Shown: in pieces, positions 47,592-56,710 of the stretch
Position numbering within the stretch: position 1 is the first letter of the stretch
How the letters are laid out: each line of letters opens with the position of its first letter
From: SZUA-547 sp963669315
Lineage (GTDB): Bacteria > Pseudomonadota > Alphaproteobacteria > Rhodobacterales > Rhodobacteraceae
Assembly: GCA_963669315.1 (NCBI GenBank)
Contig: OY770021.1
Span: forward strand, 62,001-126,000
Reading direction: 5' to 3'
DNA: 64,000 nucleotides
Translations under genes and position numbers: made by a program
The notes under the pieces: generated by a model
Database searches by the model: none
What the model was told of the DNA's origin: nothing
What the model saw: the letters and a program-made list of their open reading frames with translations, nothing else

Positions 47592-48278
47592 ATGCATACA
47601 ACCATAGCTGACAGAGAAATTCTAGCTAAGACGCCCATGTTGAGTTCGGTGCCCATGAATGTCCGGGAAGCCGTTTTTGATCAACTGGTTATTGAGGAAG
47701 CGCCCAAGAAAACCTTTCTGTTTTCGGAAGGCGATTCCGCTACGTGTTTTTACATCGTCATCCGCGGCTGGATCAGCATCTATCGCCTCAGTGTCGAGGG
47801 GAAACGCGCCAATATCGGACTGTTCGGACCGGGAGAGAGCTTTGGCGAAGCCGCGATGTTCTTGTCGATGCGCTACCCGGTGAATGGCGAAGTCGTCGAA
47901 AACGCCCGTTTCGCCCGGATGGAGGCTCGCGCCATGAGGCAGGTGATTGAGGATGACCCCGCGATCGCGTTTGCGTTGCTGGGGTCCATGTCCAAACATT
48001 TAAAAATTCTTGTCGACCACCTTTCCAGCGACAGACTTCTATCATCGGTTCAGCGTGTCGCCCGGTTCCTGATAAATCTGCACGATAGCAACGGAAAGGC
48101 GGATGTCGTCCGCCTGCCTTGCGAAAAAGCCGTCATCGCCAGCGTTTTGGGCCTTACGCCAGAGGCGCTGTCGCGCGCATTCTCGTCGATGCGCGGCATC
48201 GGCGTTGGCGTCGTGCGTCGGGAAGTGACGATCGGCGATCCAGACCGGCTTCGCGAATTTGCATTGTCCGGCAAGTAA
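47592..48278 (+). CDS. Crp/Fnr family regulator, Dnr/NnrR-like, likely nap regulator
   Basis: 228 residues from MHTTIADREILAKTPML at 47592; a longer frame begins at 47532 inside the promoter region. The cNMP-type sensor domain contains GDSATCFYIVIRGWISIYRLS and GPGESFGEAAMFL; the HTH has VIASVLGLTPEALSRAFSSMR. The recognition helix E-x-x-S-R is the pattern that reads TTGAT half-sites. There is no N-terminal cysteine cluster, so it is not an FNR-type oxygen sensor. It is more like Dnr/NnrR or NarR proteins answering NO or nitrite. Divergent from nap. Confidence 0.88.
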   Translation: MHTTIADREILAKTPMLSSVPMNVREAVFDQLVIEEAPKKTFLFSEGDSATCFYIVIRGWISIYRLSVEGKRANIGLFGPGESFGEAAMFLSMRYPVNGEVVENARFARMEARAMRQVIEDDPAIAFALLGSMSKHLKILVDHLSSDRLLSSVQRVARFLINLHDSNGKADVVRLPCEKAVIASVLGLTPEALSRAFSSMRGIGVGVVRREVTIGDPDRLREFALSGK

Positions 48279-48418
48279 CGAGCGCGACAAGTGTATGAGT
48301 GAGAGCGGCGGTGAGAAAGTCTTCCACGGTAGCGGCGGGGTGATCCTGCTGCGGGCGGCTTAAAAGTCGTCCACCTTACCCTCTGTGCAGACGGAGGGAG
48401 GGCGGGAGGATCTTCACC

Positions 48419-49341
48419 GTGGAATTGTATCGAAAGGTTCGTCTGGCGTGAGCCAGGGGGAGGCGGCTCGGCATTTCGGGATCTCGCGTGACAGCGTAAG
48501 GAAGATGTTGGCGTTTTCGGTTCCGCCGGGCTACCGGCGAACGGCGCCTGTCAGGCGGCCGAAGCTGGGCGGATTCACCGGGATCATCGACCAGTGGCTG
48601 TCGGAGGATCGGGGCCGGCTGCGCAAGCAGCGCCACACGGCCAAACGGATCTTCGAACGGCTTCGCGACGAGCATGGCTTTGAAGGCGGCTACACCATCG
48701 TCAAGGACTACGTCCGGGAGCATGTGCGCCGTCAGCGTGAGATGTTCGTGCCGCTGAGCCATGCGCCCGGTCACGCACAGGCTGATTTCGGTGAAGCGGT
48801 CGTGGTGATCGGCGGGGTCGAGCAGAAGGCGCATTTCTTCGCCCTGGACCTGCCGCACAGCGACGCCCGCTATGTGCGGGCCTATCCCGCGGCGACGGCC
48901 GAGGCGTGGATGGACGGGCATGTCCACGCCTTCGCCTTCTTTGGCCGTGTCCCCCGATCGGCGCTCTACGACAACGACCGCTGCCTTGTGGCGCGGATCG
49001 AGCCGGACGGAACGCGCAAGCGGGCGAAGCTGTACAGCGAGATGTTGTCCCATTACGTGATCCGGGACCGCTATGGCCGGCCAGGAAAGGGCAACGACAA
49101 GGGGAGCGTGGAGGGGCTGGTCGGTTACGCCCGACGCAACTTCATGGTTCCGATCCCGACCTTTCCGTCTTGGGACGCCTTCAACAACTGGCTCGAGGAG
49201 CAGTGCCGGAAGCGCCAGAGAGATACGCTGCGCGGGCACAGCGAGACGATTGGCGAAAGGCTCCAGCGCGATCTGGACGCGATGGCGCCCCTGCCGGCCG
49301 CGCCGTTCGTGTCACCCGTCAGCGCCCATGGGCCGAATTGA
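48419..49341 (+). pseudogene. istA: IS21-family transposase IstA, broken at both ends
   Basis: A GTG at 48419 behind GGGAGGATCTTCACC starts VELYRKVRLA, the usual IstA N-terminus, then meets a TGA at 48449. The family resumes in another frame as SQGEAARHFGISRDSVRKML, so about a dozen bases are missing. The DDE integrase core is visible: QADFGEAVVV, ALYDNDR and GRPGKGNDKGSVEGLVGYAR. It ends after LPAAPFVS, where a full IstA of about 500 residues would continue. No istB is present. The right end was removed by the IS3 element. Confidence 0.88.
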
Positions 49342-49394
49342 TGTGATTGTCTAACGGAGGGTTTTGGTCTCATCGTAACCACCAAGGAGTGGAG

Positions 49395-49769
49395 ATGAGA
49401 CGGAAACCCGGGACTATGAAATCGACGACCGATCGCGTCGTGAAAGACATCCGCCGGAAGACGCGCAAGCGTCACTCGGCCGAGGAAAAGATCCGCATCG
49501 TTCTTGAGGGCCTGCGCGGCGAGGAGAGCATCGCCGAGCTGTGCCGCCGAGAAGGGATCGCGACGAGCCTCTACTATTGCTGGTCGAAGGAGTTCCTTGA
49601 AGCCGGCAAGCGGCGCCTGGCTGGCGACGCCACCCGTCAGGCGACGAGCCCGGAGATGAAGGATCTTCGCGCCGAATCCGCGGCGCTCAAGGAGGCGGTC
49701 GCCGATCTCACCCTGGAGAACCGACTGCTCAAAAAAAGCATGATCGGGGATGGGGACGACGAGGCATGA
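49395..49769 (+). CDS. IS3-family transposase OrfA
   Basis: 124 residues. HTH of the IS3/IS911 type (RHSAEEKIRIVLEGLRGEES, AELCRREGIATSLYYCWSKE), then a leucine-zipper-like coiled coil (about 85-118, with ESAALKEAVADLTLENRLLK). It overlaps OrfB by ATGA. The ORF looks intact, but its partner is truncated, so the element is probably inactive. Confidence 0.9.
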   Translation: MRRKPGTMKSTTDRVVKDIRRKTRKRHSAEEKIRIVLEGLRGEESIAELCRREGIATSLYYCWSKEFLEAGKRRLAGDATRQATSPEMKDLRAESAALKEAVADLTLENRLLKKSMIGDGDDEA

Positions 49770-50470
49770 GGTATCCCGCATCCGAAAAGCTCGAGATCAT
49801 CCGGCTCGTCGAGCAGTCGCACCTGCCGGCGACGCGCACGCTGGAGATGCTCGGCATTCCCAAGACCACGTTCTATCGGTGGTATGACCGGTATCTCTCG
49901 TTCGGCGACGCCGGGCTTGAGGACCGCTCCCCGCATCCGGGGCGGGTCTGGAACCGTATCCCTGATGATGTGCGAGAAAGGGTCGTCCGCCTGGCGCTGG
50001 AGGAGCCGGAATTGTCGCCTCGCGAGCTCGCGGTCCGTTTCACAGACAGAGAAAAGCACTTCGTGTCAGAAGCGTCCGTCTATCGCCTTCTCAAGGCGCA
50101 TGACCTGATCACCAGCCCGGCCTTCATCGTGGTCAAAGCGGCCGATGAGTTCACGGACAAGACCACGAGGCCGAACCAGCTCTGGCAGACCGACTTCACC
50201 TATCTCAAGGTCATCGGTTGGGGCTGGTTCTATCTTTCGACGATCCTGGGCGATTACAGCCGCTACATTGTCGCCTGGAAGCTCTGTTCGAACATGAAAG
50301 CGGGCGACGTCACCGACACGCTGAAGCTGGCGCTCGAGGCGTCGGGCTGCGATAGCGCGTCGGTCCGGCATAAGCCCAGGCTGCTCAGCGACAACGGCGC
50401 GTCCTACATCTCTCACGACCTGGCCACTTGGCTCGATGGTCAGGGCATGGATCACGTCCGCGGCGCACCC
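49766..50470 (+). pseudogene. IS3-family transposase OrfB, 3'-truncated
   Basis: About 235 residues of OrfB: HTH region, then the rve catalytic core with the first Asp in LWQTDFTYLKVIGWGW and the second in LLSDNGASYIS. Identity with the family stops at MDHVRGAP; the catalytic Glu region that should follow is missing. The frame runs on to 50638 through out-of-frame integrase DNA, adding about 55 foreign residues. Confidence 0.9.
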
Positions 50471-50651
50471 CGACGAGACGGCGAGCGAGGCCTTCGCGCG
50501 GGTGAAGGCCCAGCTCGGCCATCACAGCGAACGCATGTCGGCCCACTACGCGCGCAAGGCGGAAGTCAGGAAAACGACGCGAGGCAACGTCTCACGTCTC
50601 CCGAACCTGCTGAAGAACCGAACGGAAACAGAACGTGACTCAGGGAAATAA
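50471..50651 (+). pseudogene. Tyrosine recombinase/integrase, C-terminal fragment
   Basis: About 59 codons in the frame ending at the TAA at 50649-50651. It contains ASEAFARVKAQLGHHSERMS and HYARKAEV, that is, the last His box and the nucleophilic Tyr of a phage-type integrase, then RLPNLLKN near the end. The rest of the gene was lost at the junction with the IS3 element near 50470. It points at tRNA-Val, whose 3' end is the likely target site. Confidence 0.82.
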
Positions 50652-50705
50652 TCCTGAAGTCAGGGAAAAGTATTCCCGTGAATTTCCGCTAACCCATTGA
50701 AATCA

Positions 50706-50781
50706 TGGTGGGCGGTGAGAGGCTCGAACTCCCGACATCCTCGGTGTAAACGAGGCGCTCTACCAACTGAGCTAACCGCCC
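50706..50781 (-). tRNA. tRNA-Val (anticodon TAC)
   Basis: 76 bases with encoded CCA. Acceptor GGGCGGT pairs with ACCGCCC; anticodon loop TTTACAC within a CTCG/CGAG stem; T-loop TTCGAGC. Its 3' end faces the integrase fragment. Confidence 0.97.
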
Positions 50782-51124
50782 TTCCCGGCGCTATCGCGCG
50801 GTGCTGAGGCGCGGTTTATCGACCGGCGCGCGCCCGGCGTCAAGCGGCGGCTGAAGCAAAGCGTTCCCGCTGGTTAGACGCCACGATCGTCACCTGCTAT
50901 GGGCATAAACGACTTACCCACGCACCGTAATTCGCGCAGATATCGGATAGCGCACCAAACCTAGCTGAAGATAGGCGGACAGTTTTGGTCATTTTCGCGA
51001 CTCTGGGGCGCCTTCTCCGCGTCCTCGCGCTGTTTCGCAGCCCCTGCGGCCCGTAAGGCCTCGCCGATCACCTCGCCATCCGCCGCTATAGAGACCCCAC
51101 TGCACCTCCCCCGCAAAAATTTCT
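50782..51124. other. Intergenic stretch with no confident gene
   Basis: 343 bases between tRNA-Val and the first TetR operator. On the minus strand a frame from about 51116 to a TAG at 50961 reads coding-like (VIGEALRAAGAAKQREDAEK, then SRENDQNCPPIFS) but has only TTG or GTG starts and no recognised family. It may be a gene tail left by the island. Nothing else is apparent. Confidence 0.4.
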
Positions 51125-51138
51125 ACCTATCGCTAGGT
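51125..51138. promoter_or_regulatory. Distal palindromic operator of the TetR gene
   Basis: ACCTATCGCTAGGT, one mismatch from perfect symmetry and one base different from the proximal site. Its centre is 54 bases (about five helical turns) upstream of the proximal operator. Confidence 0.65.
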
Positions 51139-51177
51139 TGAAAATTATACAAATTCACAGCAACCTTATCTGAACTT

Positions 51178-51193
51178 TACCTATCGATAGGTA
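51178..51193. promoter_or_regulatory. Proximal palindromic operator of the TetR gene
   Basis: TACCTATCGATAGGTA, a perfect 16-base palindrome ending 19 bases before the TetR ATG, which suits self-repression. Confidence 0.75.
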
Positions 51194-51212
51194 GAAAACT
51201 GCAGGTATCGAG

Positions 51213-51776
51213 ATGAAAAGCACGAAAGCTCGCATCCTTGACGTCGCCGAGAGCGCGGCGCGGCGCGGTGGTTATCACAGCTTCAGCTTTCGAGATATTG
51301 CGGACGAGATCGGTATCAAGAGCGCATCGATCCACTATCATTTTCCGACCAAGGGCGACCTGGCGCGCGCCTTGGCCGAACGATATCGCAAAGAATTTTT
51401 CAAGGCCCTGCCCGCCCCGAGATCGGTCGACCGAAAAACATCCCTGAACGAGTTGGTGAATGCGCTTCGCGCATCGTCTCAGCAAGACGGAATGATGTGT
51501 CTTTGCGGAATGATGGCGGCTGAAGTTGACGCCCTGCCGCCAGAAGCGGCGAAGGAGGCTCGCGCGTTCTTCAAACAGGGCATCGATTGGTTGGAGCAAG
51601 TCCTGAGCGACGCGGAACCGAATGCCGATAAGCGGCTCGCGAAAGCTCTGGCGATTCTAGCCGGCCTGGAAGGCGCGCTGATCACCCGGCGGGGCTTGGG
51701 CGTGCCTTCTGGATTCGACATCGCCGCGCGCGAAATTGTCGAAACGTTAACGGGCGAAATCATAACGCTCCGATAG
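51213..51776 (+). CDS. TetR/AcrR family regulator
   Basis: 187 residues. N-terminal HTH (about 5-50): ARILDVAESAARRGGYHSFS, FRDIADEIGIKSASIHYHFP and TKGDLARALAERY are the standard TetR pattern. The C-terminal ligand domain (about 60-187) contains MMCLCGMMAAEVDALPPEA, with two Cys, and GLEGALITRRGLG. Ligand unknown. Two matching palindromes lie upstream. No transporter or enzyme gene follows it; downstream is the convergent lon gene. Codon use is similar to the core genes. Confidence 0.92.
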   Translation: MKSTKARILDVAESAARRGGYHSFSFRDIADEIGIKSASIHYHFPTKGDLARALAERYRKEFFKALPAPRSVDRKTSLNELVNALRASSQQDGMMCLCGMMAAEVDALPPEAAKEARAFFKQGIDWLEQVLSDAEPNADKRLAKALAILAGLEGALITRRGLGVPSGFDIAAREIVETLTGEIITLR

Positions 51777-51790
51777 CCCTGCAGCGCAGG

Positions 51791-51818
51791 AAAAAGGCCG
51801 CCCTGCTTGGACGGCCCT
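51791..51818 (-). terminator. Terminator of lon
   Basis: Stem GGCCGTCC / GGGCGGCC with one mismatch and a short loop. On the minus strand it is followed by TTTTT. It begins 24 bases past the lon stop. Confidence 0.8.
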
Positions 51819-51841
51819 TCGTGAATTCATCAGGACAGCGC

Positions 51842-54255
51842 TTAGTGGGCGCGGATCGCGCCTTCGCTCGCGGATTTCTCTGAGGCCGCGGCGCCGTCCA
51901 GCTCTTCATCCTCATCCCATTCGATCGGTTCGGGTTGACGGGTCAGCGCGATATCGAGAACCTGACGCACGGTTTCGACCGGGATGATGTCGAGCCCGTC
52001 CTTCACGTTGTCCGGAATCTCCGGCAGGTCTTTCACGTTGTCCTTCGGAATCAGAACCGTCTTGATCCCGCCGCGCAGCGCCGCCAGCAGCTTTTCCTTC
52101 AGCCCGCCGATCGGCAGCACGTTTCCGCGCAGCGTCACCTCGCCAGTCATCGCGACATCCTTATGAATGGGAATGTCGGTCAGGACCGAAACAATTGAGG
52201 TGACCATCGCGACGCCCGCAGATGGTCCGTCCTTTGGGGTCGCGCCCTCCGGCACATGGACGTGGATATCCAGATGCTCGAACCGAGTCGGTTTCACGCC
52301 GAAGGCCGGCGCCTGACTACGGACGTAGGATGCGGCCGCGTCGATGGACTCCTTCATCACATCGCCCAGCGTGCCAGTGGTCTTCATCCGACCCTTTCCA
52401 GGCAGGCGCAGCGCCTCGATCGACAACAGGTCGCCGCCTACTTCGGTCCAGGCGAGGCCGGTGACCGCGCCGACTTGATCCTTCTCTTCCGCGAGGCCGA
52501 ATTTGAATCGCGGCGCGCCGAGCAACTCTTCCAGCTTCTCGGTCGTGACCTCCAAGGTCTCCGCCTCTTTCTTTACCAGAACGGTGACGGCCTTGCGGCA
52601 CAGCTTGGCTAGCTCACGCTCAAGGTTCCGCACACCCGCCTCGCGGGTATATGTGCGCACCAACGCGGTCAGCGAGTCGTCATCCAGCGAGAATTCAGCG
52701 TCCTTCAACCCATGCGCCTTCAGTTGCTTGGGAAGCAGGTGGCGCCGGGCGATCTCGAACTTTTCATCCTCGGTGTAGCCTGAGAGACGGATCACCTCCA
52801 TCCGGTCCAGCAACGGCCGCGGCATGTTCATCGTGTTCGCCGTGGTGATGAACATCACGTGGCTCAGGTCGTATTCCACCTCAAGATAGTGGTCCGCGAA
52901 GGTGCTGTTCTGCTCCGGATCCAGCACCTCAAGCATGGCGCTGGCTGGATCGCCGCGGAAATCCTGGCCCATCTTATCGACTTCATCGAGCAAGATCAGA
53001 GGGTTGACCGTACTGGCCTTCTTCATCGACTGGATAATCTTGCCCGGCATGGAACCGATATAGGTCCGCCGATGGCCGCGGATCTCAGCCTCGTCGCGGA
53101 CTCCGCCCAGCGAGATGCGAATGAACTCACGCCCGGTCGCCTTGGCGACCGACTTGCCAAGCGAGGTCTTGCCGACGCCCGGCGGGCCGACGAGACACAG
53201 AATCGGGCCTTTCATCTTTTTGGCGCGTTGCTGCACGGCCAGGTATTCGACGATCCGCTCCTTAACCTTCTCCAGCCCGTAATGGTCGGCGTCCAACACC
53301 TCTTCGGCGCGGTTCAGATCCTTTTTGACCCGGCTGCGCTTGCCCCAAGGGATCGACAGCATCCAGTCCAGATAGTTGCGCACCACTGTCGCTTCGGCGG
53401 ACATCGGCGACATCTGCCGAAGCTTCTTCAGCTCGGCCAGCGCCTTGTCCTTCGCCTCTTTCGACAGCTTGGTGCTTTCGATCCGGTCCTCGATCTCGCC
53501 GGTCTCATCCCGGCCATCCTCGCCTTCGCCAAGTTCACGCTGATGGCCTTCATTTGCTCATTCAGATAGTACTCGCGCTGGGTCTTCTCCATCTGGCGCT
53601 TGACGCGGGACTTGATCTTCTTCTCGACCTGCAGGACCGAGATCTCCGACTGCATCAGGGCGTAGATCTGCTCCAGGCGCTCGGCGACATCGGTGACCTC
53701 CAGAAGCTCCTGCTTCTGGCTGAGCTTCACGCCCAGATGCCCTGCGATGGTGTCGGCAAGACGGCTGGGATCCTCGATCTGACCGATCGAGGCGACGACT
53801 TCTTGCGGAACGTTCTTGTTGAGCTTGACGTATTTTTCAAATTCTTCGGCAATCGAGCGGCTCAGCGCCTCGACCGCCTCAGGCTCCTGAGCCTCATCGA
53901 GCATGCCTTCCGCTTCGGATTCGAAGAACTCCTCGCGATCCGTGTAGCCGGTGATGCGCGCGCGCGACTGGCCTTCGACCAGCACCTTCACGGTGCCGTC
54001 GGGCAGCTTCAGCAGTTGCAGGACGTTGGCGATCGTGCCGACGTCATAGATGTCATCCTGACCGGGATTATCTTCGGACGCCTCACGCTGGCTGGCGAGC
54101 AGAATCTGCTTGTCATCCGCCATCACCTCTTCCAGCGCGCGCACCGATTTTTCTCGCCCCACGAAAAGCGGCACGATCATATGAGGAAATACGACGATAT
54201 CTCGGAGCGGAAGCACCGGAAATACGCCGCCTGTAGCAGCACTAGTCTCGCCCAT
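51842..54255 (-). pseudogene. lon: ATP-dependent protease Lon, interrupted by a one-base deletion
   Basis: The N-terminal substrate domain runs from MGETSAATGG at 54255 to REYYLNEQMKAI, after which the frame drifts and stops at 53428. The family sequence continues one frame over (GEGEDGRDETGEIEDRIEST, then KKLRQMSPMSAEATVVRNYL). Inserting one G next to the G of CTGAT at 53541 (plus strand; ATCCAG for ATCAG on the coding strand) restores a complete 804-residue Lon, exactly the usual length. The rest is intact: Walker A GPPGVGKTSLGKS, Walker B LILLDEVDK and the Ser-Lys protease site with PKDGPSAGVAM. As written, the cell would make only fragments. Homopolymer sequencing error is a strong alternative. 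Confidence 0.9.
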
Positions 54256-54466
54256 GAAGCCTCCAATCGCGCTTCTCTCAGCCGGCCGCTGTGGCGGGGC
54301 CGAGTCGGCGCCTGATCGTTATCGTTACAATGAAGGTGACGCGTGACCGCCGGAGTTTCAAGAAGCGGCGGCGGAAAAGCGCCTTCAGCCTGTCGGATTC
54401 GCCATATGGGCGCGGAATCTTCCGCGCGCAAGGCGAAGGGTCGAATATCTGGAACGGACGTTTCGA

Positions 54467-55735
54467 TTACGAGGCGCTTGCGGGCGCCTCCTGCGAACGG
54501 TCAGCATAGATATATAGCGGCTTGGCCCCGCCGGTGATGACCTCATCATTGAGCACCACTTCCTCGACGCCTTCCATGCCCGGAAGATCGAACATCGTGT
54601 CCAAAAGCACGTCCTCGAGGATCGAACGAAGGCCGCGCGCGCCGGTCTTGCGCTCAATGGCCCGCTTGGCCACGGCGCGCAGCGCCTCTTCGGTGAAACT
54701 GAGATTCACATTCTCCATATCGAAGAGCCGCTGATATTGTTTGACCAGCGCGTTCTTCGGCTCGGTCAGGATTGTGACGAGCGCGTCCTCATCCAGGTCG
54801 CGGAGCGTTGCGATCACCGGCAGACGGCCGACAAATTCCGGGATCAGACCAAATTTCAGCAGATCTTCCGGCTCCAGCGCTTCCAGAAGGTCGCCGATTT
54901 TACGGTCATCCTCAGACTTCACATCTGCGCCAAATCCGATGGCCGAGCCCTTGCCTCGCTGGGCGATGATCCTGTCGAGCCCCGCAAAGGCGCCGCCGCA
55001 GATGAACAGGATGTTGGTCGTATCGACCTGAAGGAATTCCTGCTGCGGATGCTTGCGGCCGCCCTGGGGCGGGACGGAGGCGACCGTGCCCTCCATGATC
55101 TTCAAGAGCGCCTGCTGCACGCCCTCGCCCGAAACGTCGCGCGTGATCGAGGGATTGTCTGATTTGCGGCTGATCTTGTCGACCTCGTCGATATAGACGA
55201 TGCCGCGCTGCGCCCGCTCCACATTGTAGTCGGCCGATTGCAGCAGCTTCAGAATGATATTCTCAACATCCTCACCCACATAGCCAGCCTCGGTCAGCGT
55301 GGTGGCGTCGGCCATTGTGAAAGGCACGTCCAGAATGCGCGCCAGCGTCTGCGCCAGCAACGTCTTGCCGCAGCCGGTCGGGCCGATCAGCATGATGTTG
55401 GATTTCGCCAACTCAACATCGCCGGTCTTCTGCGCGTGGTTCAGGCGCTTGTAGTGGTTGTGGACCGCGACCGAAAGGACGCGCTTTGCGGTCGCCTGTC
55501 CGATGACATAGTCATCCAGAACCTGACAAATATCCTGCGGCGTCGGCACGCCGTCCGAGGATTTGACGAGATTGTTCTTCGTCTCCTCGCGGATGATGTC
55601 CATGCACAGCTCGACGCATTCATCGCAGATGAACACTGTCGGCCCGGCGATCAGCTTACGCACCTCGTGCTGGCTTTTGCCGCAGAACGAGCAATAGAGC
55701 GTATTCTTCGAATCGCTGCCGGATGTCTTTGTCAT
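54467..55735 (-). CDS. clpX: ATP-dependent Clp protease ATP-binding subunit ClpX
   Basis: 422 residues from MTKTSGSDSKN. N-terminal zinc finger CSFCGKSQHEVRKLIAGP with FICDECVELC; Walker A GPTGCGKTLLAQT; Walker B IVYIDEVDKI; sensor 2 RKTGARGLRSILE. Unfoldase for ClpP. The tig-clpP-clpX-lon order is conserved widely. The 211 bases to lon show no clear signal. Confidence 0.98.
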   Translation of the reverse strand: MTKTSGSDSKNTLYCSFCGKSQHEVRKLIAGPTVFICDECVELCMDIIREETKNNLVKSSDGVPTPQDICQVLDDYVIGQATAKRVLSVAVHNHYKRLNHAQKTGDVELAKSNIMLIGPTGCGKTLLAQTLARILDVPFTMADATTLTEAGYVGEDVENIILKLLQSADYNVERAQRGIVYIDEVDKISRKSDNPSITRDVSGEGVQQALLKIMEGTVASVPPQGGRKHPQQEFLQVDTTNILFICGGAFAGLDRIIAQRGKGSAIGFGADVKSEDDRKIGDLLEALEPEDLLKFGLIPEFVGRLPVIATLRDLDEDALVTILTEPKNALVKQYQRLFDMENVNLSFTEEALRAVAKRAIERKTGARGLRSILEDVLLDTMFDLPGMEGVEEVVLNDEVITGGAKPLYIYADRSQEAPASAS

Positions 55736-55909
55736 TCGCTTCTCCCGGCGTCGCACGCCTGGCGCTTAATCTCGCGTTCCCTACCCGCTCGCTGGCGGTT
55801 CGAATCCTTGCGACAATCCATAGGACCACGCAACGCGATGGCGTTTCAACCCGATTTAGCTTTCGTGTGACCCGGAGGCGTCAGCAAGCCGCCCGCCGTC
55901 ACGCAGAAG

Positions 55910-56539
55910 TCACTTGTCTTCGTCGGTTTCAGGCTTGGCGGTTACGATATCGTCAATGATCCCAAACTCCTTGGCGCGATCCGGCGTCATGAAATTATCC
56001 CGGTCCAGAGCGTTCTCGACCGCCTCGATATCCTGCCCCGTGTGCTCCATATAGATCTCGTTCAGCCGCTTTTTGAGGTCCAGCACTTCCTGCGCATGAA
56101 TTGCGATGTCGGAGGCCTGCCCCTGAAAACCACTGGACGGCTGATGCACCATGATCCGGCTGTTGGGCAGCGAGAAACGCATATCCTTTTCGCCAGCTGC
56201 CAGCAGCAGTGAGCCCATAGAAGCCGCCTGTCCAACGCAGATGGTCTGCACCTTGGGCTTGATGTATTGCATCGTGTCGTAGATCGACAGGCCCGAGGTC
56301 ACAACGCCGCCCGGACTGTTGATATACATCGCGATATCTTTCTTCGGGTTCTCCGCCTCCAGAAACAGAAGTTGGGCCACGATCAGCGTAGACATGCCGT
56401 CATGCACCGGGCCAGAAACGAAGATGATCCGCTCTTTCAGCAGCCGTGAAAAGATATCGTAGGCGCGTTCGCCGCGAGAGGTCTGCTCGACCACCATCGG
56501 CACCAGCGTATTCATGTAAGCGTCTGCGGGGTTGCTCAT
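55910..56539 (-). CDS. clpP: ATP-dependent Clp protease proteolytic subunit ClpP
   Basis: 209 residues from MSNPADAYMNTLVPMVVEQT. Catalytic Ser in CVGQAASMGSLLLAAG, His in RIMVHQPSSGFQGQ and Asp in ALDRDNFMTPDRA. The start at 56539 is chosen over 56599 by the conserved N-terminus. Serine peptidase partner of ClpX. Confidence 0.97.
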   Translation of the reverse strand: MSNPADAYMNTLVPMVVEQTSRGERAYDIFSRLLKERIIFVSGPVHDGMSTLIVAQLLFLEAENPKKDIAMYINSPGGVVTSGLSIYDTMQYIKPKVQTICVGQAASMGSLLLAAGEKDMRFSLPNSRIMVHQPSSGFQGQASDIAIHAQEVLDLKKRLNEIYMEHTGQDIEAVENALDRDNFMTPDRAKEFGIIDDIVTAKPETDEDK

Positions 56540-56654
56540 TTTTCTCTGACCTTTCGGGAGGGGGCGTTCCGTCTGGGCGCGGGAAATCCCGCGGCGCATC
56601 GCAAGTCTTAGTGATCGCCCGCGGCGGCGGCAAGAGGCGCCGGACAGCGCCTGA

Positions 56655-56684
56655 ACGAAAACGGCCGGCGCAATGGCCGGCCAT
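56655..56684 (-). terminator. Terminator downstream of tig
   Basis: Perfect 7-bp stem GGCCGGC / GCCGGCC with a 6-base loop (56663-56682). On the minus strand it is followed by GTTTTCGTT. It separates tig from clpP. Confidence 0.75.
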
Positions 56685-56710
56685 TCGCAAACTCGCGGGC
56701 GCAGCCCAGT

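Larger units (their letters stand above)
48290..50705. mobile_element. Decayed genomic island relic between the Crp/Fnr gene and tRNA-Val
   Basis: Contains, left to right, a broken IS21 istA, a truncated IS3 pair and the last about 60 codons of a tyrosine integrase that ends 54 bases from the 3' end of tRNA-Val. Elements of this kind integrate at tRNA 3' ends. No complete mobile gene survives. Outer limits are approximate. The left border shows a 10-base match (ggcggtgaga at about 48307) to the tRNA-Val acceptor/T-arm region, too short to call an att site. Confidence 0.7.

Noticed and set aside
48307..48316. 10-base match to tRNA-Val 3' region as an att direct repeat
   Set aside because: Too short and GC-rich to separate from chance; the usual tRNA-derived att repeat is longer.
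51138..51171. Sigma-70 promoter between the two TetR operators
   Set aside because: TTGAAA and TTATCT are 22 bases apart, outside the workable spacer range.
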